Origin: an uncultured Bacteriovoracaceae bacterium
GTDB lineage: Bacteria; Bdellovibrionota; Bacteriovoracia; Bacteriovoracales; Bacteriovoracaceae
Length of the DNA: 64,000 bases
Direction: 5' to 3'
NCBI GenBank assembly: GCA_950054155.1
Contig: CATLOT010000014.1
Coordinates: 1-64,000 of the forward strand
Part shown: positions 1 through 7,065 of the stretch, in pieces
How the letters are laid out: each line of letters begins with the position of its first letter
Position numbering within the stretch: position 1 is the first letter of the stretch
The notes under the pieces: model-generated
What the model was told of the DNA's origin: nothing
The model's database searches: none
The model's input: the letters and a program-made list of their open reading frames with translations, nothing else
Position numbers and translations under genes: made by a program

Positions 1-20
1 ACTACCGGTTGAAAGTTCTT

Positions 21-152
21 TATGCATGTACTTGAAGGCTTGAGTGCGGTGCAGTCCACCATTAAGGGAGAAGATCCCCAGTATTGTATGCTTGTAGTTA
101 AAGGCTTGAGTGCGGTGCAGTCCACCATTAAGCGAGAAGATCCTGAGTTTTG
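21..152. repeat. 66-bp tandem duplication
   Basis: Two adjacent copies of a 66-base unit run from about 21-86 and 87-152. The best conserved core, starting AAGGCTTGAGTGCGGTGCAG, lies at 35-77 and 101-143 and differs at one base. The period is exactly 22 codons, so both strands stay open in one frame. A terminator hairpin follows directly. The left window edge is only 20 bases away, so whether more copies lie outside cannot be seen. This could be the tail of a decayed gene or a small repeated peptide gene. Confidence 0.85.
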
Positions 153-159
153 GGTATAA
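22..159 (+). CDS. possible 45-residue peptide made of two 22-residue repeats
   Basis: An ATG at 22 follows an in-frame TGA at 10-12 and opens 45 codons to a TAA at 157-159. The peptide is two near-identical 22-residue units, each holding GLSAVQSTIK followed by (G/R)EDP. The stop codon abuts the terminator hairpin at 160-187, as expected for a transcribed gene. Against it, there is no clear ribosome binding site, the reverse strand is also open through the repeat, and I recognise no family. It may be the remnant of a longer gene cut by the TGA. No function is proposed. Confidence 0.3.
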   Translation: MHVLEGLSAVQSTIKGEDPQYCMLVVKGLSAVQSTIKREDPEFWV

Positions 160-187
160 AAAAACCCTTGTAAAAACAAGGGTTTTT
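160..187. terminator. bidirectional Rho-independent terminator
   Basis: The stem AAAAACCCTTG (160-170) pairs with CAAGGGTTTTT (177-187) around a 6-base loop. The A and T runs give a U-tract on either strand. It ends the leftward tRNA-Phe transcript and any rightward transcript from the repeat region. Confidence 0.85.
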
Positions 188-190
188 AAG

Positions 191-266
191 TGGTGCCCCG
201 ACGCGGATTCGAACCACGGACACAGGGATTTTCAGTCCCTTGCTCTACCTACTGAGCTATCGGGGC
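191..266 (-). tRNA. tRNA-Phe (GAA)
   Basis: On the minus strand a 76-base cloverleaf starts GCCCCGA and ends TCGGGGC-A-CCA, so the CCA end is encoded. The anticodon loop CTGAAAA (complement of 229-235) has U33 and anticodon GAA, which reads Phe codons. The D arm (GCTC/GAGC) and T arm (CGTGG TTCGAAT CCGCG) pair fully. It has its own promoter upstream and a terminator just downstream. Confidence 0.97.
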
Positions 267-286
267 GCAGATTTTTGAGTAGGATT

Positions 287-315
287 AATTTAAAGTGTGC
301 GAGGTTTTTCGTCAA
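287..315 (-). promoter_or_regulatory. sigma70-type promoter of tRNA-Phe
   Basis: On the minus strand the -35 box TTGACG (310-315) and -10 box TAAATT (287-292) are 17 bases apart. The predicted start is near 280, about 14 bases before the mature tRNA 5' end. Five of six -35 bases match consensus. Confidence 0.7.
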
Positions 316-359
316 TTTAAATCTCGCTGAAACTTAATGTTTTTAGTAACCTTGCCTCC

Positions 360-1157
360 ATGACAGTCAAAATTGAAAAACTCACCCTCCCCTATATTGA
401 TAAAAATGGTTTAACTCAGGTCAATGCCTTTGCCTTTATCCCCTCTAATAAAAGGGTTCGGGCGATTTCTCTTTTCACTCATGGCTACACCAGCCTTAAA
501 AGTAGCATTCTGAACTGGAGTTTGCGATTAGTTGAAGAAGGGGTTGCGGGAATTCTTTTTGACTTGCCGGGTCACTATCTCGGTGGCTTTACTGAAGTTC
601 AGTGCTTTGAAACCTTTAAAACCGCAGCTCCTAAGCTCTTTGAAGCGGCCCTCAAAGGTTTAAAAGAGCTTGTAGATGATATTGATCCTGAATCGACAAA
701 GCTCATTATCGGCGGTCATAGCCTAGGGGCTCTTCTTAGTCTTAAGGCCATTAGCCTGCCTTCCCTGCAAGAGTTTAAAACGCGCCAAGTGTGCGCCGTT
801 GGTTTTGGCCTCCCTCCTGAGGGTGTCACTCATATTTTTGATACTCCCTTTTACAAGAGTACTCTCGCTATTCGCGGACAACTTGTGAGTGAGGCGATCA
901 AACCTGATCTTATGTTTCCTTGGATTAAAGAGGAAAAAGAAGCCCTTGATCTCAGCCAAGAATCAATATATCTCCTGACAGGCGAGGATGATGTTGTCGT
1001 TGGTAAGGATGGTTCTGAAAGACTCAGAGATCAGCTCCTTGCCTTAGGTAATGATGTGGTTTTAGAAAAACCCAATAAACTCGCTCATCATCTTCCCGAA
1101 AGTGCCGCTCCTCATCTTAAGAAGTGGCTTAAAGATCAGGGCTTTTTCCAAAACTGA
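360..1157 (+). CDS. alpha/beta hydrolase family protein
   Basis: This 265-residue cytoplasmic protein has no signal peptide. It shows the alpha/beta hydrolase landmarks: an oxyanion-side HGYTS near residue 41, the nucleophile elbow GGHSLG with Ser121, a candidate acid in LTGEDD near residue 210, and a candidate catalytic His in LAHHLPES near residue 243. Family members are esterases, lipases or peptidases, and the substrate cannot be read from sequence. The ATG at 360 has no strong ribosome binding site. The 3' end overlaps the convergent queG by 22 bases. Naming it as a hydrolase is secure; the exact activity is not. Confidence 0.85.
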   Translation: MTVKIEKLTLPYIDKNGLTQVNAFAFIPSNKRVRAISLFTHGYTSLKSSILNWSLRLVEEGVAGILFDLPGHYLGGFTEVQCFETFKTAAPKLFEAALKGLKELVDDIDPESTKLIIGGHSLGALLSLKAISLPSLQEFKTRQVCAVGFGLPPEGVTHIFDTPFYKSTLAIRGQLVSEAIKPDLMFPWIKEEKEALDLSQESIYLLTGEDDVVVGKDGSERLRDQLLALGNDVVLEKPNKLAHHLPESAAPHLKKWLKDQGFFQN

Positions 1158-2149
1158 AGATTTTTAAGAAGACCTCTACGCCCTGTTCGACCAAGCGAAG
1201 TCTCTTTAAATTCTTTAGAAAATCCACTGTTGCTCTTTTTCTCTAACTTTTGGATGAGTTTTTCAAGTGGAGGGCTTAAAAAAGCCTTTTTCAATTTATC
1301 GATACTTTGAAGAAAGGATGACTTATCACTCGCTTGAAGGCCCAATCGAAGCGGCCTCTTATTCCAAGGGCAAACGTCCTGACAAATATCGCATCCAAAG
1401 AAGTACTGACCAGACTCTTCCATTCCTTTCGGTGCCGGCGCTCCTTCTTTAAAGAGCTCGATAGACCATGTGGAAATACAGTCATTGGCCTTAAGTGTTC
1501 GATTATTCCCATCTATGGCCTGCGTGGGGCAAGCTTCAACACAAGCATTACACTGGCCACAGTGATCACTCTCTAACGGGCGAGTTTCAAGCCCGAGAGT
1601 GTCGTCAAAAATAAGACTTCCAATAATAAAGAAAGATCCATGCTCTTTGCTGATAAGCATGGAGTTGCGGCCAAACCAGCCAAGTCCTGCTCTATAAGCA
1701 AGGTCCCTCTCAAGCACCGGTTGGATATCAAGACTATGGCGCCAATTTAAAGGGGTGGGATGATTTTCCTGAACCTTTTCGCCAATGGTCGTCAATTTAT
1801 CGCGAAGAAGGAGATGATAGTCGTAACCCTCAAAACCGGTGACATAACTCGCGATCTTTAATCCATTACTCTCTTCACTTTGGTAGAAATCTTCTAGAGC
1901 GAGTTTTTGGGGATGATAAGTAAAAAGAAAGCAGAGCGCGCTTTTCGCATTATTTACGACACTTGTAAGGTCAACGCGCGCTTCTTTTCGATGGTCACTT
2001 AAATAATGAAGCGGGCCATGATTGCCCTCATCGACCCAAGAAGAGAATTTATCATAGGTTTGTGCCGCTATATTCTCGGTATAACCCCAATCCACAATTC
2101 CCTGTTCGGACATGAGCTGATTGAGATTATTTTTGAGGATTGAGTTCAT
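1136..2149 (-). CDS. queG: epoxyqueuosine reductase QueG
   Basis: QueG reduces epoxyqueuosine to queuosine in the tRNA wobble position, the last step of the pathway, using cobalamin and two [4Fe-4S] clusters. The 337-residue protein is near the family's usual length. The iron-sulfur motifs are clear: C197-x2-C200-x2-C203-x3-C207-P, then C224 and C253-x2-C256-x3-C260-P. The block RDLAYRAGLGWFGRNS (about 148-163) is the conserved family active-site region. Its ATG overlaps the stop of the upstream pyruvate kinase as ATGA, so the two are probably translationally coupled. Another queuosine gene, queC, lies 20 kb away in this window. Confidence 0.95.
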   Translation of the reverse strand: MNSILKNNLNQLMSEQGIVDWGYTENIAAQTYDKFSSWVDEGNHGPLHYLSDHRKEARVDLTSVVNNAKSALCFLFTYHPQKLALEDFYQSEESNGLKIASYVTGFEGYDYHLLLRDKLTTIGEKVQENHPTPLNWRHSLDIQPVLERDLAYRAGLGWFGRNSMLISKEHGSFFIIGSLIFDDTLGLETRPLESDHCGQCNACVEACPTQAIDGNNRTLKANDCISTWSIELFKEGAPAPKGMEESGQYFFGCDICQDVCPWNKRPLRLGLQASDKSSFLQSIDKLKKAFLSPPLEKLIQKLEKKSNSGFSKEFKETSLGRTGRRGLLKNLQFWKKP

Positions 2150-3828
2150 AATCCTTTTGGTATTATCTCAATAGCCCCAGTTGGGCAAACACGAATACAC
2201 TCATAGTCCATTGTGCACTCACTAACGCGAGCAGCATTAATTTTAGTGTTATAGAGGTGATCATCAGACACTTCCCAAATTTCATGGGGACATATCTGAA
2301 TACAGCTTTGGCAAGAAGCACACAGTGAGTTATCTAGTAGGATCGTTTTTTTTTTATCTTCCTCGCTTGTCGTAACATCACCACTACCAGGAGCTTTGGG
2401 TCTGTCTTTAACAATCTCAACCTTAACGGAGTTAGAAGACCCCTTGGCAAAGAACTTTCCATCCCCTCTTGTGATAACAAGCTTATCTCCATTGACAAGA
2501 TCGAGGTCCTCTTTAACCTTCATGACAATATCTTCTTGAAAATCAAAGGTATCTTCATCATAGTCAACGAGATGAAAAGGTGTGACGCCCCAATAGAGAG
2601 AGAGTTTTCTCACAGTTTCAATATGATTAGTCACACCAAGAACAGGAGTTTTTGGGCGAAATTGAGAAATCTTCAAACAAGAATTTCCACTCTCGGTAAC
2701 CGAAAGAATTCTCTTTGCATGAATTTTCTCAGCAATCATAGAAGCGGCCACCATTACGGAGGCGTTCACATTGGAAAGATCCATGTGGCGAAGAAAAGGT
2801 CTCTCCTTAGGAGAGCGCTCTGCCTCACAAATTATGGCATTCATCATTTTAATGGTCTGAACAGGGTACTTTCCAGCAGCGGTCTCCCCACTTAACATCA
2901 CAGCATCTGTCCCATCCCAAATAGCATTGGCGACATCAGAAGCCTCTGCTCTTGTCGGCGTCGGATTTTCAGTCATCGTCTCAAGCATTTGAGTTGCCGT
3001 GATGACTGGAATATGGTGTTCATTACACATGCGAATGATTTTCTTTTGAACGGCGGGAACCAGGTGGTTGCCTAGCTCGACTCCCATATCCCCTCTTGCC
3101 ACCATGATAACATCAGTGGCTTCCATGATAGCCTCTAGATTGTCTACGGCCTGAGGCTTTTCGATTTTAGAAACGATGGGAATATTCTTTTTAAGTGAGT
3201 GAAGCAGATATTTGACTTCGAGGATATCCTCTTTTTTTCGGACAAAACTCAAAGCTATATAATCACAATTTTCTTTGAGACCAAAGATGAGATCTTCTCT
3301 GTCTTTCTCCGTAAACGCCGGAGCTGAGACATCACAATCAGGAAGATTGATTCCTTTATTACTCTTTAGGGTTCCCCCGACTTCAATCTTTATTTTATAA
3401 ACATTACGATCTTTCTTAACAGCACGGGCAGTGATCAGGCCGTCATCAAAGAGAATACGAGCGCCATCGTGGCAATCGGCTACAAGGTTTTCATAGATAG
3501 TCGGGATAAAGTTATCAGCATATTCGGGATAGTCACTCTTCTCTTTTGACGTGCCTATAACCCACTCTTCACCATCTTTTAAAGTGAGAGGTTCTTCAAG
3601 CTTATCGACTCTAATCTTAGGACCTTGTAAATCAATGAGAACAGCTACCTCTTGACCAACAATCTGAGATGCCTTTCTGACATTAGCGATAACCTCACGA
3701 TGTCCTTCGTGAGTGCCGTGACTCATATTAATCCGCGCAACATTGAGACCTGCCCTGATCAATTCAGAAATGGTTTCAACAGTATTCGATGCCGGACCGA
3801 GAGTGGAGACAATCTTTGCCCTTCTCAT
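2146..3828 (-). CDS. pyk: pyruvate kinase fused to a C-terminal ferredoxin-like domain
   Basis: Residues 1-470 form a complete pyruvate kinase, which converts phosphoenolpyruvate and ADP to pyruvate and ATP. Visible are ARINMSHG (R32, N34, S36, H37), the catalytic SKIEKPQA (K221, E223), ARGDMGVELG (244-253) and PTRAEASDVANA near 290-302. After a charged linker (about 472-497) comes a ferredoxin-like tail: C503-x2-C506-x2-C509-x3-C513-P, then C538-x2-D541-x2-C544-x3-C548-P. Asp541 replaces the second Cys of motif two. The extra domain makes the protein 560 residues, about 90 longer than usual. A good ribosome binding site (AGAAGGA) precedes the ATG. It is 27 bases after the coiled-coil gene and overlaps queG by 4. 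The kinase call is firm; the redox tail's role is unknown. Confidence 0.95.
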   Translation of the reverse strand: MRRAKIVSTLGPASNTVETISELIRAGLNVARINMSHGTHEGHREVIANVRKASQIVGQEVAVLIDLQGPKIRVDKLEEPLTLKDGEEWVIGTSKEKSDYPEYADNFIPTIYENLVADCHDGARILFDDGLITARAVKKDRNVYKIKIEVGGTLKSNKGINLPDCDVSAPAFTEKDREDLIFGLKENCDYIALSFVRKKEDILEVKYLLHSLKKNIPIVSKIEKPQAVDNLEAIMEATDVIMVARGDMGVELGNHLVPAVQKKIIRMCNEHHIPVITATQMLETMTENPTPTRAEASDVANAIWDGTDAVMLSGETAAGKYPVQTIKMMNAIICEAERSPKERPFLRHMDLSNVNASVMVAASMIAEKIHAKRILSVTESGNSCLKISQFRPKTPVLGVTNHIETVRKLSLYWGVTPFHLVDYDEDTFDFQEDIVMKVKEDLDLVNGDKLVITRGDGKFFAKGSSNSVKVEIVKDRPKAPGSGDVTTSEEDKKKTILLDNSLCASCQSCIQICPHEIWEVSDDHLYNTKINAARVSECTMDYECIRVCPTGAIEIIPKGL

Positions 3829-3855
3829 AAAATCCTTCTCTCTTTTCTATCGATA

Positions 3856-5799
3856 TTAAGCTTCGTTTTGATTATAGGGACGAGTGGCCTCAATTTCTTT
3901 GGCCAGCCTATTGGCTTCACGGAGCTTTTCAATCTTTAATTCGTATTGATTAATAAGATTGTCTCTCTCCATATTCGTTTTGTGAAGAAGGCTGTTGTAA
4001 TTTTCAGTCATCATTCGGTTTTGACGATCCATGGTCGCGCTATGCTCTTCACGCTCCCGCTTTACTTGAGCCTCATACTTTTGAGTTATTTTTGCGACAC
4101 GAATATCTGAATTTGATTTAGCTCGTGAAAGACGACGATCAAACTCACGACGAAGAGAACTTATAGTCTTTTCAAATTCTCTTTGCTGTTCAAGCATTTG
4201 CTGATTAGCCGCTCTCTTCTCTTCGATCCGTCTTTCATTTTCTATGATTTTAAGCTTTTCAAGTTCTTTTGCTGATTTTGTCGTGAGAACATCAATCTTC
4301 TTTTGATAGGCCTCTTCCATTTTCATTTTCTCAGATCTTTCCATTTCGATCTGTTTGTTGAGGCTCTCTTCTTTTTTAGCGAAATTCGTGCGAAGCTCAT
4401 CTTTCAAATCTTCTCGGTCATGGTGAACTTCTCTTCTGGTCTTTTCAATAAACTTGCTCTGCTCCTTAGCCATTTCATCGCGAACATTACTAAGCGCTTG
4501 TTGATTGGAGAGATTAATTTTATTGATTTCGCGACCAAATTCCGTTCTCTGGCGATCAAGGGTATCTGTTAGATTACGACGGGCTTTGACCTGATTGGCT
4601 TCACTCTCCATAGCGATTTCACGATTTCTCTTGCCCATCATTTCCTGATAATCACCCAATTCTTTCTTTACAGCAGCAATATCAGTTTCACGCATTTTTC
4701 TAATTTCAGCGTCTTTCTCATCAATAGCCTGCTCATGACGAGACTCGAACTTCTTAAGCTCTTCACTATGACCTTGGGCCAATCTTTCATTTTGTTTATT
4801 TTGAATATAATTATTGGCTTCAATCGTATCTTTTAGATTTCTGACTTGAATGGCATGTTGGCTTTTAAGATTCTTCTCTGTGTCTTCAATCTTATTTCCT
4901 CTGCCTTCATTGATAAGAGCATTTGTACGTCTTTCAAGAGAAAGTCTATTGGAGGCAAAATCTCTTTCAAGATCTCTTTTTTCAGCTTTATTTTGACGAT
5001 TAAGCTTTATAAGCTCCGCTTGATTTCTATCCATGATGTCTTTGGATAGATTTTCAAAAGTCTCACGCTGACCTTCAATTTGGGCATTCTTTGTCTGGCG
5101 TAGACTTGTATTGGCACTATCAAAGTTATTTTTGAGAGTCGTCTCATTTTGCTTTGCCGCCTCTCTTAAGCGCTCCATCTCCACTTGGTGACGAGAATTA
5201 GCCTTATTACGTGCAATGCTAGCATCCTGAACAAGTTGTTTTCTCTCATTCCCAAAGTCACTTATGAGCTTCTTTTTTTCACGTGTTGTAAGGTCACGAT
5301 AATCATTGATCTTCTCAGTTGCTGTTGATTGCATCTTTCCAAGCTTTTCATTGAAGTCTTTCTCACGCATGGAAAGACCGTCTTCATAGCGCTCTGTCAT
5401 ATTGTCTTTATAAAGTGCATGAAGCTTATCTTTTTCTGTACTAGAAGTTTCAAAGGACTTAGAAATAGAATCGAGCTTTTGATTATAGTCATCCATCAAG
5501 CGCTTGCGGTCTTCATTAAATTGCTTACGCTCCCCTTCTAAGCCTTTATTGTAGCGCTCAGTTCGAGTAGCAAGCTCTTGCTTGAGATCTTTATCATAGC
5601 GGTTAATGCGGGCTGCGGATTCTTCTTCAGAGTTGAGCTTTTGCTTGAGGTAGTTTTCTCGCTGACTCTCTTCTCTTTTAGCGTGAAGCTCCTCAAGTCT
5701 CTCAATATCGTTATTATAGTTTTCCTTCAGCTCCTGTTGAGCATCTGAAAACCTTGTTCTGGCTTGATTGAGTCTATTTGAGTAGTCGTTTATATCCAT
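3856..5799 (-). CDS. long coiled-coil protein, unknown function
   Basis: From the ATG at 5799 this is 647 residues of almost unbroken, highly charged coiled coil rich in Glu, Lys, Arg, Asn and Gln, with essentially no Pro or Cys. There is no signal peptide or membrane segment, so a cytoplasmic filament, scaffold or cytoskeletal role is plausible but unproven. An in-frame ATG at 5862 would add 21 residues of unlike composition. I prefer 5799 because the coil begins there and a strong TATAAT lies between the two. It heads a probable operon with pyk (27-base gap) and queG. No family is recognised. Confidence 0.8.
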   Translation of the reverse strand: MDINDYSNRLNQARTRFSDAQQELKENYNNDIERLEELHAKREESQRENYLKQKLNSEEESAARINRYDKDLKQELATRTERYNKGLEGERKQFNEDRKRLMDDYNQKLDSISKSFETSSTEKDKLHALYKDNMTERYEDGLSMREKDFNEKLGKMQSTATEKINDYRDLTTREKKKLISDFGNERKQLVQDASIARNKANSRHQVEMERLREAAKQNETTLKNNFDSANTSLRQTKNAQIEGQRETFENLSKDIMDRNQAELIKLNRQNKAEKRDLERDFASNRLSLERRTNALINEGRGNKIEDTEKNLKSQHAIQVRNLKDTIEANNYIQNKQNERLAQGHSEELKKFESRHEQAIDEKDAEIRKMRETDIAAVKKELGDYQEMMGKRNREIAMESEANQVKARRNLTDTLDRQRTEFGREINKINLSNQQALSNVRDEMAKEQSKFIEKTRREVHHDREDLKDELRTNFAKKEESLNKQIEMERSEKMKMEEAYQKKIDVLTTKSAKELEKLKIIENERRIEEKRAANQQMLEQQREFEKTISSLRREFDRRLSRAKSNSDIRVAKITQKYEAQVKREREEHSATMDRQNRMMTENYNSLLHKTNMERDNLINQYELKIEKLREANRLAKEIEATRPYNQNEA

Positions 5800-5844
5800 A
5801 AATAAGAAGAGTTGCCCCGGTTGGCACAGATTAATCTCCTTCTT

Positions 5845-5874
5845 ATTATACACATGGCACAACGCGAGGTTGAA
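5845..5874 (-). promoter_or_regulatory. candidate promoter of coiled-coil/pyk/queG operon
   Basis: On the minus strand a perfect TATAAT (5845-5850) lies 18 bases after a weak -35 TTCAAC (5869-5874). Transcription would begin near 5838, about 39 bases before the ATG at 5799. A consensus-like AAGGAG at 5836-5841 sits right at that start and points to a 17-codon GTG frame at 5774-5827, so the start site needs mapping. Confidence 0.45.
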
Positions 5875-5913
5875 GCGAGGTAATTCTTTCCAAAGACCTT
5901 TTTAAAGAGGCAC

Positions 5914-5939
5914 AAAAAAAGGGGCAAATTTTGCCCCTT
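5914..5939 (-). terminator. terminator after the DsbA-like lipoprotein gene
   Basis: The stem AAGGGGCAA (5919-5927) pairs with TTGCCCCTT (5931-5939). On the minus strand it is followed by a U-tract from the A run at 5914-5920. It lies 27 bases beyond the stop at 5966 and separates this gene from the coiled-coil operon. Confidence 0.85.
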
Positions 5940-5965
5940 CTCTCTTACTCAAATTTTGTTTTCTT

Positions 5966-7012
5966 CTATTTTGCTAATTCAGCGTCAATTATCTTCTTAA
6001 AGACTTCTACTGGCTGGGCCCCATTGACGAGCTGACCGTTGACAAAGAAAGTTGGGGTCGACTTCACGCCAACAGTCTTTCCTTGTTCCATGTCTTTAGA
6101 AACTGCGGCAGCAAACTTGCCACTTTCAAGACACTTTTTAAAGTCGGCTTCTTTAAGACCAATTTCTTTTGCCTTGGCCACAAGTCCATTAGTATCGAGT
6201 CCACTTTGATCAGCAAACATCTTGTCATGCATTTTCCAGAAATGACCTTTCTTAAGTTCTTCAGCACACATCGCTGCTTCAGCCGCTTTCTTTGCATGGT
6301 TATGAAAAGGAAGAGGAAAATGCTTAAAAGCAATCTTCACTTTCTTTCCATAATCTTTCTTAAGCTGTGTCATGATCTCAGCTCCTCTTTGACAAAAGGG
6401 ACACTGAAAATCACTAAATTCTACGACAGTAACTGTAGCGTCACTTCCCCCCATATAAGGAGCATCGCCGACCTGAACATCTTTCACAGGACGCTTTGGT
6501 TCATTAAGGTAGACTTCAACAGGCTTATCTTTTGTCTTTGTCGCAAGCCACTGATCGATAGCCTCCTGAGTTTTTTCCTTCTTAAGAAAATCCTTAATTC
6601 TCTCTTTTAACTGTGCATTAAGGTTTTGCTTAGGAATCTTTCTCTCACTAGCGAACTTATCAACTTCCTTGTCAGAAACCTTAATATTGTTGGCAATATT
6701 CTCTTGAAGGAAATTATCAGCATCGCCCTTATACTTAGGATCAGCTTCCATGAACTTTTTAATAACAAGGCCACGAAGAGCATTCATTTTAATCTCATAA
6801 ACCTTCATCTGGGCTTCATAGATGTCGTTTTCAAGACCTGTGAGGAGTTGATCATAAGAGATCATCTCTCCATTAATTTTTGCTGCAGTTTCGTTATTCG
6901 GTCCGGGCTTAAAAATAAATTGAGGTTTACTATCAGCTTCTTTAGTACAAGAAAGACCAAAAATAGTGACAGCAATGAGTAATACTGCCAATGGCTTTAA
7001 TTGAGACTTCAT
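5966..7012 (-). CDS. DsbA-like thioredoxin-fold lipoprotein
   Basis: This 348-residue protein starts with a lipoprotein signal ending FGLSC, so Cys22 should be lipidated and the protein anchored facing the periplasm. Residues about 40-160 are helical and resemble the N-terminal region found in SurA-like and related secreted thiol proteins. Residues about 185-345 form a Thioredoxin_4/DsbA-like domain with active site C204-P-F-C207 and the cis-Pro loop STPTFFVNG (P320). It probably oxidises or isomerises disulfides in exported proteins. A DsbD-family reductase at 45730 could be its electron partner. It is monocistronic with its own terminator. Confidence 0.9.
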   Translation of the reverse strand: MKSQLKPLAVLLIAVTIFGLSCTKEADSKPQFIFKPGPNNETAAKINGEMISYDQLLTGLENDIYEAQMKVYEIKMNALRGLVIKKFMEADPKYKGDADNFLQENIANNIKVSDKEVDKFASERKIPKQNLNAQLKERIKDFLKKEKTQEAIDQWLATKTKDKPVEVYLNEPKRPVKDVQVGDAPYMGGSDATVTVVEFSDFQCPFCQRGAEIMTQLKKDYGKKVKIAFKHFPLPFHNHAKKAAEAAMCAEELKKGHFWKMHDKMFADQSGLDTNGLVAKAKEIGLKEADFKKCLESGKFAAAVSKDMEQGKTVGVKSTPTFFVNGQLVNGAQPVEVFKKIIDAELAK

Positions 7013-7065
7013 AAAAGGAACTCCTTATCCGTGTCTATTCAAATGTAAATCACTGAAATTTTAAC

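Noticed and set aside
3856-5799. The long coiled coil as an SMC or myosin-like ATPase
   Set aside because: No Walker A or ABC signature motif is present anywhere in the protein.
6083-6610. Rightward 175-codon frame opposite the DsbA-like gene
   Set aside because: The opposite strand encodes a lipobox, CPFC site and cis-Pro loop; this frame has no start signal.
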